From contig SMMW01000551.1 of NCBI GenBank assembly GCA_004794655.1, positions 124,001 to 188,000 of the forward strand: a stretch of DNA of 64,000 bases, written 5' to 3'. Of this stretch, positions 1 through 11,449 are shown piece after piece. Numbering within the stretch: the first letter of the stretch is position 1; each line of letters starts with the position of its first letter. The translations under genes and the position numbers were made by a program. Source of the stretch: Marisa cornuarietis. Lineage: Eukaryota; Mollusca; Gastropoda; Architaenioglossa; Ampullariidae. The notes under the pieces are model-generated. The model had not been told where the DNA came from. It saw only the letters and a program-made list of their open reading frames with translations, and did no database searches.

Positions 1-427
1 ATACATGCCGGAACTCTGGATACCCATCGTCAAACTCTAGACTTACGACAATAGACAACTACTAATGCATGCATCTATCGTAATTCTGCAAGCATGCACG
101 CACGTACTGACACAGTTTTAAAAAATTCCTCACAGGAAACTGCGATTGTTCTTTACTTTCAGAAATCGTAGCCATGCTTTGAATGTGTCCTCGCGTTTAC
201 ATATCAGAGAAGCTATAGACCCGGCACCAATGATGAGCTCTTAAAAAAAAGATATCTATAGAGACAAGAGCTAAAATCTATTATTGCTGGCATATTGATT
301 TGGAATCCTGTTAAAGAGATTGCAGGCGCTCAGCGTGTTGACACATACGTTATGACTAGCTGCATACAGAGTAAGGACATGCTATAGGACCATGGTCATC
401 TTCAGCCTATTCTTCGAGTAGTTGGCC

Positions 428-640
428 ATGTCAGGTGGGGGAGAACTGCACGGTTTTATACTTTGAATCGTGCCCTGGTCCACTCCAAACTAGATTTCCA
501 CCATCAGCTCTGCCTCTGCTCGAGAGACCTATCTTAAAATTCTTGATCCTATATTCACCATCATGGGCTCCGCATCTGTCTTGATGTCTTTCGCAACACT
601 CTTGTACGAAGGTACCCTTACCCAAAGACTATATAATTAT
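428..640 (+). mobile_element. RNase H-type LINE fragment (end of reverse transcriptase)
   Basis: The sequence aligns by eye with the LINE copy at 32028-32210: the run for GxDxTVLLHLYRALVxSKLDY, followed by the 'YLKFLDP' and 'LCICL' region. Several stops and indels interrupt it. It is a short 5'- and 3'-truncated relic. Confidence 0.6.
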
Positions 641-2178
641 TATAATAAGACCTCCTGCTTCGTGGAATTCAATAAGCACGAAATCGAGTTCAATCTCTTT
701 GCTTAAGCATGGATAATGCTCAAGGCTAAGAGAAAAACTGGTGGCGATGTTTGCAGTGCAGTTAAATGCTTTTGAATCCTTTTTGAACACAAGGGTTGTC
801 TACGGTCACAGTACAGACTAGCATCATGGAAACGTTTTGCTGAATCTATTTAATATCTTTTTTGCTTCACGAAAATGAGAAGACACAAGCAATTATGCCA
901 GAAAATGAATGGAAGTTGTAGCCTTGCATCTTTAGATCTGTTATAGAACAGGGGCTGTGATTTAATAATTATGTTGAGATAGTTTGAAGCTCCCCAACTG
1001 GCTCAAGTGCATGATTTTCATTATTTCAGATGTAGCTGCTGTCTGAACTTGATAGAAAAAAACTCCCTAAGTGCTTTCCATTGGGGGCTACCATCTGTAT
1101 AGCAAATGCTTTGAATCTAGTCATGTCAAAGTCCCAGCAGAAAGAAAAAGATCAGTGTGAATACTGTTCCTGTTCTCTATGATATTCCTAATCCACCACC
1201 TCCAGTTACCATTAAAAGAAAACTAAAGGAAAGATAAAGGAAAGATCCAGCACAGAAGTCCCACAAAGAAACTGCAGACAAGTTCATACAGGTACAATTT
1301 AAAGCTATAAATTTTAGTGACCTGTACGAGCTTATCACAGCCCGAGTGATTTTTTAAAAATTCTGATCAAAGTTTCTTCCAACAATCTTAAGATTCCTTG
1401 GTAACCTTTTTTGTCAGTAAGCTGATTATTGAAATAGGCAGAAGAATATGTAAATGATATCAAAGCAATGGGTTATGTGTTGATGTAGTAGAAGAAAAGG
1501 TAGACAGAGCTGTATACAGATATTATGCATGTGTGTGTGTCCTTTTGCTTCCTTATCTCTTAATCTGCTTTTTTGGGTATTATACTGCAGTAAGTAAATC
1601 TAAAAATGCCAAACTCACAACAACAAATACAAAAATAAAAGGTATAAAACAGAACAAAACTAGAATTTTGAAGTATGTCTGCAGTCCTTTCATAAACTAG
1701 GACAAAATAATTACATGGGCAGAAAAGTATCAAACTACATCACACAACAAATGTACATACCCAAACAACACAAATTTCATGATAATATGCTCACATTCTA
1801 AAGTTTTGATATCTCAAGATTTCTAGGAGATATAAGCAATCAAACATGGTACCCCCCACTCATGTATATACAGAAGTTAGAAATTTTACAAAAGTGTTAA
1901 TTTCATCAAAAGCAATGTTTATACCCATATCTTAAAGTGTCATCATATAGTTTATGCATTTCTAAATAAAACTGCAAAATTTTAACGCTGTAGCACAATC
2001 CTATCTTAAGAATTTTGCTTTTACATTTTAGCACTGGTTGTCAAAAATGGCAAAAAGAGAAATTCAAGCTTAAAGCTTTAAGGTGCATATAGTGTCTGGT
2101 GGTGTTTATAAGCTACACTAGCCACCCTACCATGCAATTTAACTCAAACCTAGTATGCCAGGACCATAAGTTTCCCCC

Positions 2179-2800
2179 TCACAGTTCTCTGGCTCGGCAA
2201 CTGTTCGCTTTTTCTTCTTTACCATTATCTTTCTCTGCTTCTGGATCTACTTGCCTATACCTCTTTTCATCTTGATGCTCTTGATAGGCTTGTAGAATGG
2301 TTGCTGTTGAAACAATGTCAAGATGTTTTATCACCTGGGCGAGGTGAGCTGAGCCTTGATTAAAATGGGATACAGCTGATGCAACTGCTGATTTCACACA
2401 TGCAGCACCCATGAAGGTTGTCTTTGGATATCTAGCCCAGATGGTTGCATTCAAGGCTTCATTTGGATTTTGTGTGTTTCCATGTTGCATTCTTAGAAGA
2501 TTAGGGTCAGACATTGTTTCACAGAGCAACTTCATCAGAAAGAGGAGTGCCTATGTTTTCCTTATGCTTTCCTGGCGTTTCTTTGGCAGCTATTGCTTTC
2601 TTACAGAAACACCAAGAGTCTGGGCCATCAGGACATCTCAGATGATGTGGATCCTCATCTGTGGACATACAGTGTAGCAATGTTGCCACGATGGCTCTCC
2701 TCATCTACTCATGATCTCCCAGGTGTTTATTAATGGAATTTTTGTAATAGTTCTGCAGATCTGTGCAGGTTTGCTTGGTCAAGGGAAATTGGCTGAGTGA
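2179..2800 (-). pseudogene. Mutator-like transposase remnant
   Basis: Two overlapping frames read on the minus strand (2704 to 2519 and 2535 to 2179) together resemble the C-terminal part of the 'Mutator-like transposase domain' proteins common in invertebrate genomes. In order they show an ATLLHCMSTDEDPHH segment, CPDGPDSWC, then TQNPNEALNATIWARYPKT, followed by an AVSHFNQGSAHLAQVIKHLDI-like tail. The reading frame shifts around 2519-2535, and an in-frame TAG lies at 2705-2707 with similar sequence (LTKQTCTDLQNYYKNSI) continuing upstream to about 2800. It is therefore a dead, 5'-truncated copy. The family assignment is from memory of conserved motifs and is not tested by alignment. Confidence 0.7.
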
Positions 2801-3081
2801 ATGGTGTAGGACCCACTCTTTCATGTGAGACAGTAGAAGTCTAGCATTTAAAAACAGCAATAGTTATGTCCTCTAGATTCTGATAGGACTATAACAAGTT
2901 CTTCAAACTGTGGATCCTGAGAGAAATAATTTTAATACTCTTTACACTAAAAAGCACCTCTGTTTATAAGGACTTGACTGCAATGTATGAGGACCTATCC
3001 GATTAAAGTAAGCACTTAAAGGCATTGTTTTGCCCACCTCAGATCTACAAACTTATAAACACATATAAGGACCATACACAT

Positions 3082-3204
3082 TCTTTTGACTTGCAGCTGT
3101 GATTTGTTAATTTTTTTGATTTGGTGATTTTTAAGTTCAAGGCCTAACCCTTAATCACTAGAACGAAAAAATACAAATAAAAATCAAACCTGCAAGTCAA
3201 AAGA
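3082..3204. repeat. Short hairpin element with 15-bp terminal inverted repeats
   Basis: TCTTTTGACTTGCAG at 3082-3096 is mirrored exactly by its reverse complement at 3190-3204, enclosing about 93 bp of AT-rich DNA. It is a MITE-like or hairpin structure. I see no target-site duplication and no second copy in the window. Confidence 0.45.
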
Positions 3205-5231
3205 CAGTCAAAGAAGAAGAGATGGATAGTTTGGTAGTGGTCTATGCTGATGGCATTCACTTTCTTCTCATCATGAAAACACAGTGAACTCTGTTTAGAG
3301 ACCATTATTGTTATTATGTCTATATAAATTCACTTTATTATTATTAATGAAAGGAGATTTGGTGTGTAATAAGCTCCGGCTTACCATCTGGTCTTCAAAA
3401 TCTGTGATTAAATTCTTTACACTTTACTTGAGAACATGGTCTAAAACTACACCTACTGGCATTTGAGCTGTAAGAGCTAATTCAGTGTCATAGTTATTTT
3501 TGTATCACCCAAAATTTAACTCAAGAACAGCAATGCAACAAATTTACTTGAAACAAAAGCCAGACATAGTAAAGAATTTACAACAAATTTTATGTGAAAC
3601 AAAATTAAATACTGCAGACTACATAGTTACAAATGCAAATAAATGGTTTGCACACTTAACCACAGTCACCTTCCAACAGCTGTCGAAGTTGTAAGTTTTA
3701 ATGCAGGCTCTGTGAAAAGACAAAGCAATCAAGCAATAGGTCATGCTGGCTGACATACTGGTTTCAAAGGAATGTACTGAAATCAATAATCAGTAAAAAC
3801 GATAAAAGATAAGGGTCAGGTCTACATGCCTCCCTGGCTGATATTTCCTGTTTGTATGTCTTGTTTTACTAAGCTGTTAGTTTCTTTGTTTCATTGCTGC
3901 CAGAGATATAAATCACAGACTGCTTTTTCCTTAGTGATGCCTTTTCTTTTCAGTGTTTCTGGAAAGTGGAGGTATGTCTGAAAACAACAAAGACTAGCTG
4001 TTGATCAAGAACCTATTTCACAAGTCTACATTCTGTAGTGTTCTAAATATTTGATGTAAAAATGTAAAGTAAAGAAAGAAAATAGGTAAAATTCCCCATC
4101 CTTCTGCTCCTCTTCTAAAAGCACTTAACCTTATTATGTAATGCTATTATAATAAAGACATTACCGTTATGCCTTCGAAACAACTCTTGAACAGCTTTAG
4201 TTTTGCAAAAATAAAGGAAAAAAAATCTCCCCTCCTATTTCATTTCTTAACCAATAAAATCGTTGCATAATATTTAGAAGCAAATTCCTGTATGAGTTTC
4301 TAAAACACTAGAAATATAAAAACTGGATACCTGTGTCAGTTCTCAGCTGTTATGTGAGCAAATCAGATCTTTATGAATCAAAGCAAGATTGAAGTCTTCT
4401 AAGTCCCAGCAGAGAGTAGCATGGAAAAATATATTTGTGAAGACAACCACATACTCAAGAGCAGCAAACATAGAGTACACTGCAAGAAACAAATTTCAAA
4501 TAGTGCAATTTCGAGTTAAATGTTGACTTTTACTGGAGTGATACTCTTTAATGTTTTGAGAGGTTAAAAAAAGTTAAAATTATCCTTGCACTGTGGTTCT
4601 TCCCCTCTCCATTTCATATGCACAGAATATCTGTTAGAAAACCATCTTTTTTACACAAATAGGAGTTAAAAGATAATAGATTTCAACCACATTACTTTAA
4701 AGAAGACTCCCTAAAATTTCTCAGTATCACCCAAATAATTAAAAGAAGCAAATGCAGTGAAAAAAGCATGAGAAAACTGAAAACAATCAGTGTACATTTA
4801 ATAAATATTGTTATGTTTTTAAGCCTGCATACATAATAAAGTTTCTATAAATCCTGGAAATCATATAAGGTTGCTCCTGCTTGTCTTCTGCTTTTGTGGG
4901 TACCATGTTTTTGATATGAGAAATATCAACAAAATTACAGCCTCCTTTAGCAAAAAATCTGCATATTTATCCAGGAAGACACATGTCTCTCCCAAAATGT
5001 GTGAATTCAGGTTGTACAACCTTTTCCCCCCTTCCCCATCTTACACTGCTTGAGTCTACATGGGTCGTGGAAAATTAGAAAATTAAGACTAATACATATA
5101 ACAAGGAAAAGTCAAGAAATTTTCCTATGACTTAAGCTAAATGTCTGCAGAGTGAAAAAAAAAGGTTTACAAAAACAATATAAAAGGTAGAAATGTAGCA
5201 TGTCACAAAAGGAAGGAGATATTATAATGTC

Positions 5232-5654
5232 CAGGCCTGACAAGGGGGGTCAGGCGGGTCTGAAGTACCTGGGCCCACAGCTGTGAAGGGGGCCCAGCCT
5301 TGGCTTGGTCAGTGGATTTTTTTCCTTCTTCTTTTCCTTATATTTTTCTTTTAAAGAAAGGTTGACATGGCATTACTCACTCTGGGGATTTTTTCTATGG
5401 TGTGGAGTACTACAAGTTTGATCCATTAACACCAGTTTTCCTCATTTACTAACCACTCACGTGTAAACAACTCAAGTAGTAATGTAGATCCTAGTGCACT
5501 TGTCCTAATGTTTGCAGTCTATGTTATGTTACTGAATGAAATGTACATATTGACAATCGAATTGTAAGCATATTATTATATACTGGGAAAATAATTTACA
5601 AGGGGCCAAGAGAGTCGTCTGCTCCAGTGCCCATGCTGGCTTTTGGCGGCCCTG
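5232..5654. mobile_element. hAT-type MITE with 8-bp target-site duplication
   Basis: The element begins CAGGCCTGACAAGG and ends ..GGCGGCCCTG, so both ends fit the hAT terminus CAGGSC. The flanking octamers ATAATGTC (5224-5231) and ATAATGCC (5655-5662) differ at one base, as expected for an old 8-bp target-site duplication. There is no coding capacity. It sits in the presumed last intron of PGAP2. Confidence 0.65.
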
Positions 5655-5711
5655 ATAATGCCTAAAGGTATTCAAACTTTGAAGTTCTACCCATCAAGTT
5701 TTGTGGACTAA

Positions 5712-5964
5712 ATGGTTTTTACGAAATGGGATAAGCAGCAGAGCATGGGTCTTAGGGTTTCACTGAGAAATATTGCCGGGTCCAATACGACAGGGTGGTT
5801 TCCTTATGATAGAAACCTACTCTGTCCAGTACATAATGGCGTTCACTTATCCCATTTATTGCATAAAGTGAAGCTGTTTGACTTCGCTTACAATAAAACT
5901 TTAAGACCAGCCTTTCCTTTGAAGGCAGCCGCCCTTGATGCTCTCTAATGACTCCATCAGACAT
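5712..5964. other. Stretch open on both strands, origin unknown
   Basis: A 78-codon plus-strand frame (5712-5948, ends LLHKVKLFDFAYNKTLRP..) and a 70-codon minus-strand frame (5964-5752) overlap. I recognise neither protein. The block lies just upstream of a hAT-like end at 6125-6188, so it may be inside a decayed transposon. I do not call it a gene. Confidence 0.25.
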
Positions 5965-6124
5965 GTCAGCCGTGTTATCTGTTACCTTTATACTTTGTCC
6001 ATGTTAGAATATTATGGACTGCCGATTTCTAATGCTGTTTTACTTGATAAATGAAATTTCAATCAAATTAACCTAGGCTGAATTTTAAAAAAATGAAAAT
6101 AAGTGCACTTCACATTTTGGCAGA

Positions 6125-6188
6125 CAGGCCGGTCCTAAGACGTCCGCAGGCTGCATCTGGCCCGCAGGCCGTACTTTGTCCACCCCTG
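6125..6188. mobile_element. Terminus of a hAT-like element
   Basis: Read in reverse, this begins CAGGGGTGGACAAAGTACGG and continues with GC-rich words such as GGCCTGCGGGCC. This is the typical end of old non-autonomous hAT families (CAGGGGTGG... followed by 'gcggcccg' words). The opposite terminus was not found with confidence. Confidence 0.5.
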
Positions 6189-6650
6189 ATCTACATGCTC
6201 CTTTAGTTCTGCAGTGTGCCTGATTGTCTATGGCTTTCTGCCTTTTACCTTTTTGAATGGACTGATAAGATCTAACTTTTATTGAACAACAAACAACTGT
6301 ATTTAGATCTACATTCTGTTATCATTAAGGTAATCTCCATTTTGCTAACTGGTTGAAGAAAGATGGAAGGCTGGTAGAATAATCTAAGTTTTGTCATCAT
6401 TCACAACCAATTTGGTGGTCAGTCTTGAAATTGAATAAATATTATTGAGCATAAAACAGAAGCAACAGCTTAGAAAGTAAAACTCTTATTGCAAATGTCA
6501 CAAGTTTGCAATTAGTTTTTAAGTGTAATTTTTCAAATCTTATGGTTTTCTAGCGAAAAATCTAATGACTCCTGCACCAACATACTTGATATGTATGTGA
6601 CAATAATATATTTATTCGACGTTTATAGGAAATGGTAAACAAACCCTTAC

Positions 6651-9600
6651 CATATGGTTCACAATAAGCATTGTGGCGGTAGAAGAGGTAGACAGCAACA
6701 GCAAAGACAAATATTTTAAATAGGAACAGCCTGGTCTTGTAACGCAATGACATCCTTTCCTAAATAGAAACATATATGTTCATTGTACTGCTGACTATGA
6801 TTATTTTTTTAATCGTCCTTCTAAGAGTTTCTGACCAATAGTTCTGGTCATCAAGAAGAAGCAATTACATTTAAACTAATTAAAATATTGTAAAGTATGT
6901 GTTGGAAGAGAATGGCACCATTTGCCAACTTTGCTACTGATGTGAGTTGGGCTGACAAATGGTAAATGATGACCTATAATAATAAAGAATAAATAGGCAC
7001 TTATGCAGCACATCTTCCTGCATGGTAATGAGCTCAGTATGCTTGAAAAAAAGAGTAGCATGAGAAACAAATATGTGGCTTGCAAACTACAAAAAACAGA
7101 AGGGGAGAAGGAGAGGGAGGAAAAGATGGGGATAAAAGGAGAAGACCACCAGCTATTGTAACTATTCATGAAAATGTTGGATTTTAAGGCTACAATCTAG
7201 AAAGTAAAATCCATAGTCTAGAGTGTTTGTATAAAACATACTTTTACTTTCTCCCCATATACTGTGCTTCTAGCAGGTAAAGGGAAAAAATATGAAAACG
7301 CAAATCCATCATTGTTCAAAAACAATTTTCTCTTACTTATTTTCTGCCTCATAATTCATAATTCTTAACAGGAATGATGGTGGACATTTACCTATGTTTC
7401 CTGGACTTTCTTGAGTATCTAAAGTCTTTTGATATGTATAACTGAAACATATACTGAGAACAGTATACAGTTTAATCAAGTCTGTATTTTGCTTTTGCTA
7501 AGAGACTGAGTAATAATCATGGTAGACTATTGAGTGTTGTTCTAGTAATGGTAAGGAAGGACTTAATTGAATTTGCTCAGCAAATGAATATTGCCTACTC
7601 AACATGACTTGGAAGTTAATGAACTTTGATAAAGATGTTATCTGGGTATTTACACGTTCCTCTATACGACTTGCCAGGAAATTAGACAAATAAGGCAGTG
7701 ATGGTACTAATATCCTAAAACAGTGTTGAATGGCTTTATGAGACATGAACAACGATTTGTTACTTCATGCAGAGACCTGAATGCACAAATCTGTTTATTA
7801 AAAGGAATGTTGGTAGAACATGGACTTTTTGAAAAAAATGAAATTAGCTATGAACAGATATCATATGATAAAGTTTTTAATGCATTTGGTACAAAATTCA
7901 CTGGTCTATGTCAGTTATTGAATGTTCTGTGGCTGTAGATTCTTCTATTCTAATAGCTATATGTAACATTTAATTTGCAGAAAGGGTCCAGTGTCTTAGA
8001 TTACTGTTGTGCATCCAAAGAGCAGTGCAAGGAAGTTATTTTTATCACTGAACATTGAGAATCATGCAGAGTCAGACCATTATATTTTGTAGTGTCACTG
8101 ACTGTCTGGATGACATGAACAGACCAAGTGAAAAACCCATATGTCATTCCTTAAATTATTGTCTTTACTTCTCAAAAAGTCCAATGCTATATGTCTTCAG
8201 ATATTATCTTTGTTTTTAAAATACTTGTACATTTATTGATGAAAACATGAACTGAAGTCAATCTTTTCATTCTATATACTGTGCTAGTTGTATTATATTT
8301 TATCAACATACAATGAAAATAAAACAACCTTAATAATACTTCAAGCGTAGATTTTCCTGTGTTGGACAGACCTCTGACTTTAAAATCTTCATGTTCTTGC
8401 TTCTTTATAAGTAGGAAGGTATATATATATATATAAGTGTATGTGTATACATGTGAAGGTGGCAAGAAAAATACAAAAATGAAGGTATAGGTACTAGAAG
8501 ACTGATAGATGACCAGCCTAGTCTCACCTTGATGTACCTAACGTCAATCAGGTCGGACCAAACTAAAATAACCAGAATGAGGCTTAGTGGAGAGTATTAT
8601 AAAATGTATAAAGACCCACCTTCATGTGCCTGTGGGGACAGACTTAGCACCCCGCATGTACTGTTGGAATGCAATGAAAATAAACCAGAGAGAGAAGAAC
8701 TAAAACATTTCCTAGATAAGTATAGGCTGGGACTAAACCTCAGAAACTGCCTCAACCCACCTAAAGAACTATGGAACAGTATACTGTCACTAGTAGTAGT
8801 TATAGCAACAAGCCACCCAAACTCTAGTCTAATATAAAATAAGAATAGGGGTAAACAGGATAACATAGCCATCCACACTGGAGAAAAAAAAATTTAAAAA
8901 AAAAAAAAAAATTGAGGAAGAGCAATACATGGAACCAAACAAAGAAACAATACACCACCACGGTACACGTGGCAGGACCCCTAAACACTGGCAACAAACG
9001 GCACCAGCAGCAGCAGGAGGAATTAGGGCAGCAGCACTGTAACGACTCATGCAAACTTGGCAGATCAATAATGGATGAAGAGGGCACAAATACAATACAC
9101 CACCCATGCACACTTGGAAAACCTAAACACCAACAAAAATAGAGGGCACGCACAAAAGTGAAACCACGCATCAGGCACCACAAAACAGCAACCCTTTCCC
9201 CACACTCCCCAAAGACCCCATCCCCCACAGTGCGAAATCACCGAGAGGTGGAAGCACTTTCCCTTTCAAAGTCAACAACAACAACAACATACATGTGAAT
9301 AAAAGCAAGTGTGCATATGTAATGAGAATAAGTAGATATCAATAAAAAAAAGTCTGAGTTCGAAAGTGAGAATCATTGACTTTATTACTATGAACTGGAC
9401 TGCCTTTGCTATTAATGCTTCAATCACTATGCTCAGTACCTTTCTTTCTCCTCCCCATCAAGACTTCATCCCACATACTTAATTCAGAAGCTTACTATCA
9501 AACTCCACATACCCACACCATACCCTACTGGCCAGTGTACCTTCACTTAAACTGGTCCCCATGGTTGGAACACTCAACCCTTGCCCCTTTGCCAGGCTGC

Positions 9601-11410
9601 CTCTTTAGCCAGTTTAAAATGTCAGCTTAAAACTCACCTCTTGAAATGACTCATTTCAGCAGCAGCCCGAACTGCTTCAATGGATCAGTGCATTGTACAA
9701 GTCTCCTAAACTTAACTCATTACCTAAAAGGCAATAGGAATACCCTGCACATTGTTTTCCCCAAATATTTTCTGAATACAGAATACATTTGTGAAAATTA
9801 TTATTTTGCTTCATTTAACTTCTTTCAAATTCAGATAATTTTTTTTCCTTGCAGTACCTGTGTAGTGGGATTTTTTCCATTGCTAAAGCGGCCCCAGTGC
9901 AAAAGGATGATGGTCACCAGCATGTAAAGCAACCCACAGATTATGAAGGAAATGAAGAAACCCTCATGGACACCTGTTGAAAATGCATTTTTATGTAACA
10001 GTCTGACAGCCTTTATGAATTTGTAGACCACTTAGTAATGAGCATGTTCTTAATCATGAGAGACACAAGCTGGACATAGAAATTGAATTATCTTACATTT
10101 TTGCCTCAAAGATGACAATGAGGATGGAAAGGATTACTAAAACTACTGCTTCTATTAATTAATGTAATAATTTCTAAAAGTTTAATTAGTACCACATGGA
10201 AGATGAGGCATCACGAACTCCACATACATATTTAGAGCATATGTCTAGAAATTATATCAAGAAACTGTTATTTCATTCACTTTCATTGTGAAGCAGTTTA
10301 ACTCTCTTGGTTTGAAAGGCCACGATCGTGGCTTTGCCTGGTAGCACGGGCAAGGTGATTTTCATTACTTTTTATAGCAAAGTTCAACTTTTCTCTTTTC
10401 CAAAAATGTATAGGTTTCTTGGTCTAATGTTTATCTCAGAGCAGCAATAATAAAAAAACAAACTTCACCACTGTCATCTTCGCAGTCTTCAGTTATAAGT
10501 CAGTCATTGTAATGTTCATTTTTATCTTGAACCAAGAGGGTTAAACTTTCTGCCTTATTACCTTCTCTACTTATGCTAAGTATCAATATTATACACTGTT
10601 TTATGTGTTTATACTTTGTAATATATAAACTCTGGTGTGAAAAAATATGATTAGAAAAACAGATATAGTGTGCCAAAACAGTATTGAGAAACCTTATAAA
10701 TCAATCCTGTCAACACTCATTTATACCATGAATATGACGGTGTGTCTTTATATGCCTGTAATCTGCACACTTTGCAGTGGCATAAAAAAAGAGGACATTT
10801 GTTGTACAGCACACACCAGTGTTAAAAATGGGGAATAAAAACATCTGATTTTTTGTTTTATTTCCTGGAAAACACTGAAAAATATCCCACATAATATATT
10901 CAGGAGGGCATGTATTAAGGCTTGCTAGCCAACAGCTAAGCAAAGTGTCATGTTTAGGTTAGATTTTCCTCATATATAATGCTCTAAAGCTAGTGAGCTG
11001 CTCTTTTTGGGGGGGATGGGTGGGTGGGTAGTCTTTTTTTCTTCCTTTTTTTGTCGTTTTTTTTTTTGTTTTGCTGTTTAGGAAATGCAGGTTTAACTTC
11101 TTCTCAGTGGTTTTTATGTGCTCCTATGCTAAGAACATTTTCTTAACTGCAGATGATTTAAGGTGTCATTGCTTTAGGTCAGTAAAAATTTCCAAATATG
11201 TGTAAAAAAAATGTGTTGAGGGTTTTCAGTGGAGTTTGTTATCTGCTGTGCTAAAATGTTGAGATTATCTTCAGCTTTTATTGTCTTCTGCAGAATGATT
11301 TAATTTTGACCACAGATTTATCAGTTGTTATCCTGTAACAAATAGTAAAGATATAAAATAGTGAATTTTCTAGAGACTGAGCATTACTTCATTGCACAAA
11401 CTATGTAATT

Positions 11411-11449
<39 letters not shown>

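Noticed and set aside
1..427. Search for the missing last PGAP2 exon in the left part of the window
   Set aside because: No minus-strand sequence resembling the conserved VYTIFA..FHMTA..DF block was found anywhere in 1-6650, so it is presumed to lie outside the window.
2411..2677. 88-codon plus-strand ORF
   Set aside because: Antisense to the Mutator-like transposase relic, which has recognisable motifs on the minus strand.
8187..8465. 92-codon minus-strand ORF
   Set aside because: Its N-terminus is translated from the TA microsatellite (YTYIYIYT..), composition is low-complexity, and nothing is recognisable.
8824..9228. 134-codon minus-strand ORF rich in Phe and Cys
   Set aside because: It runs through the antisense of an A-rich LINE 3' UTR; the poly-Phe comes from the A tract.
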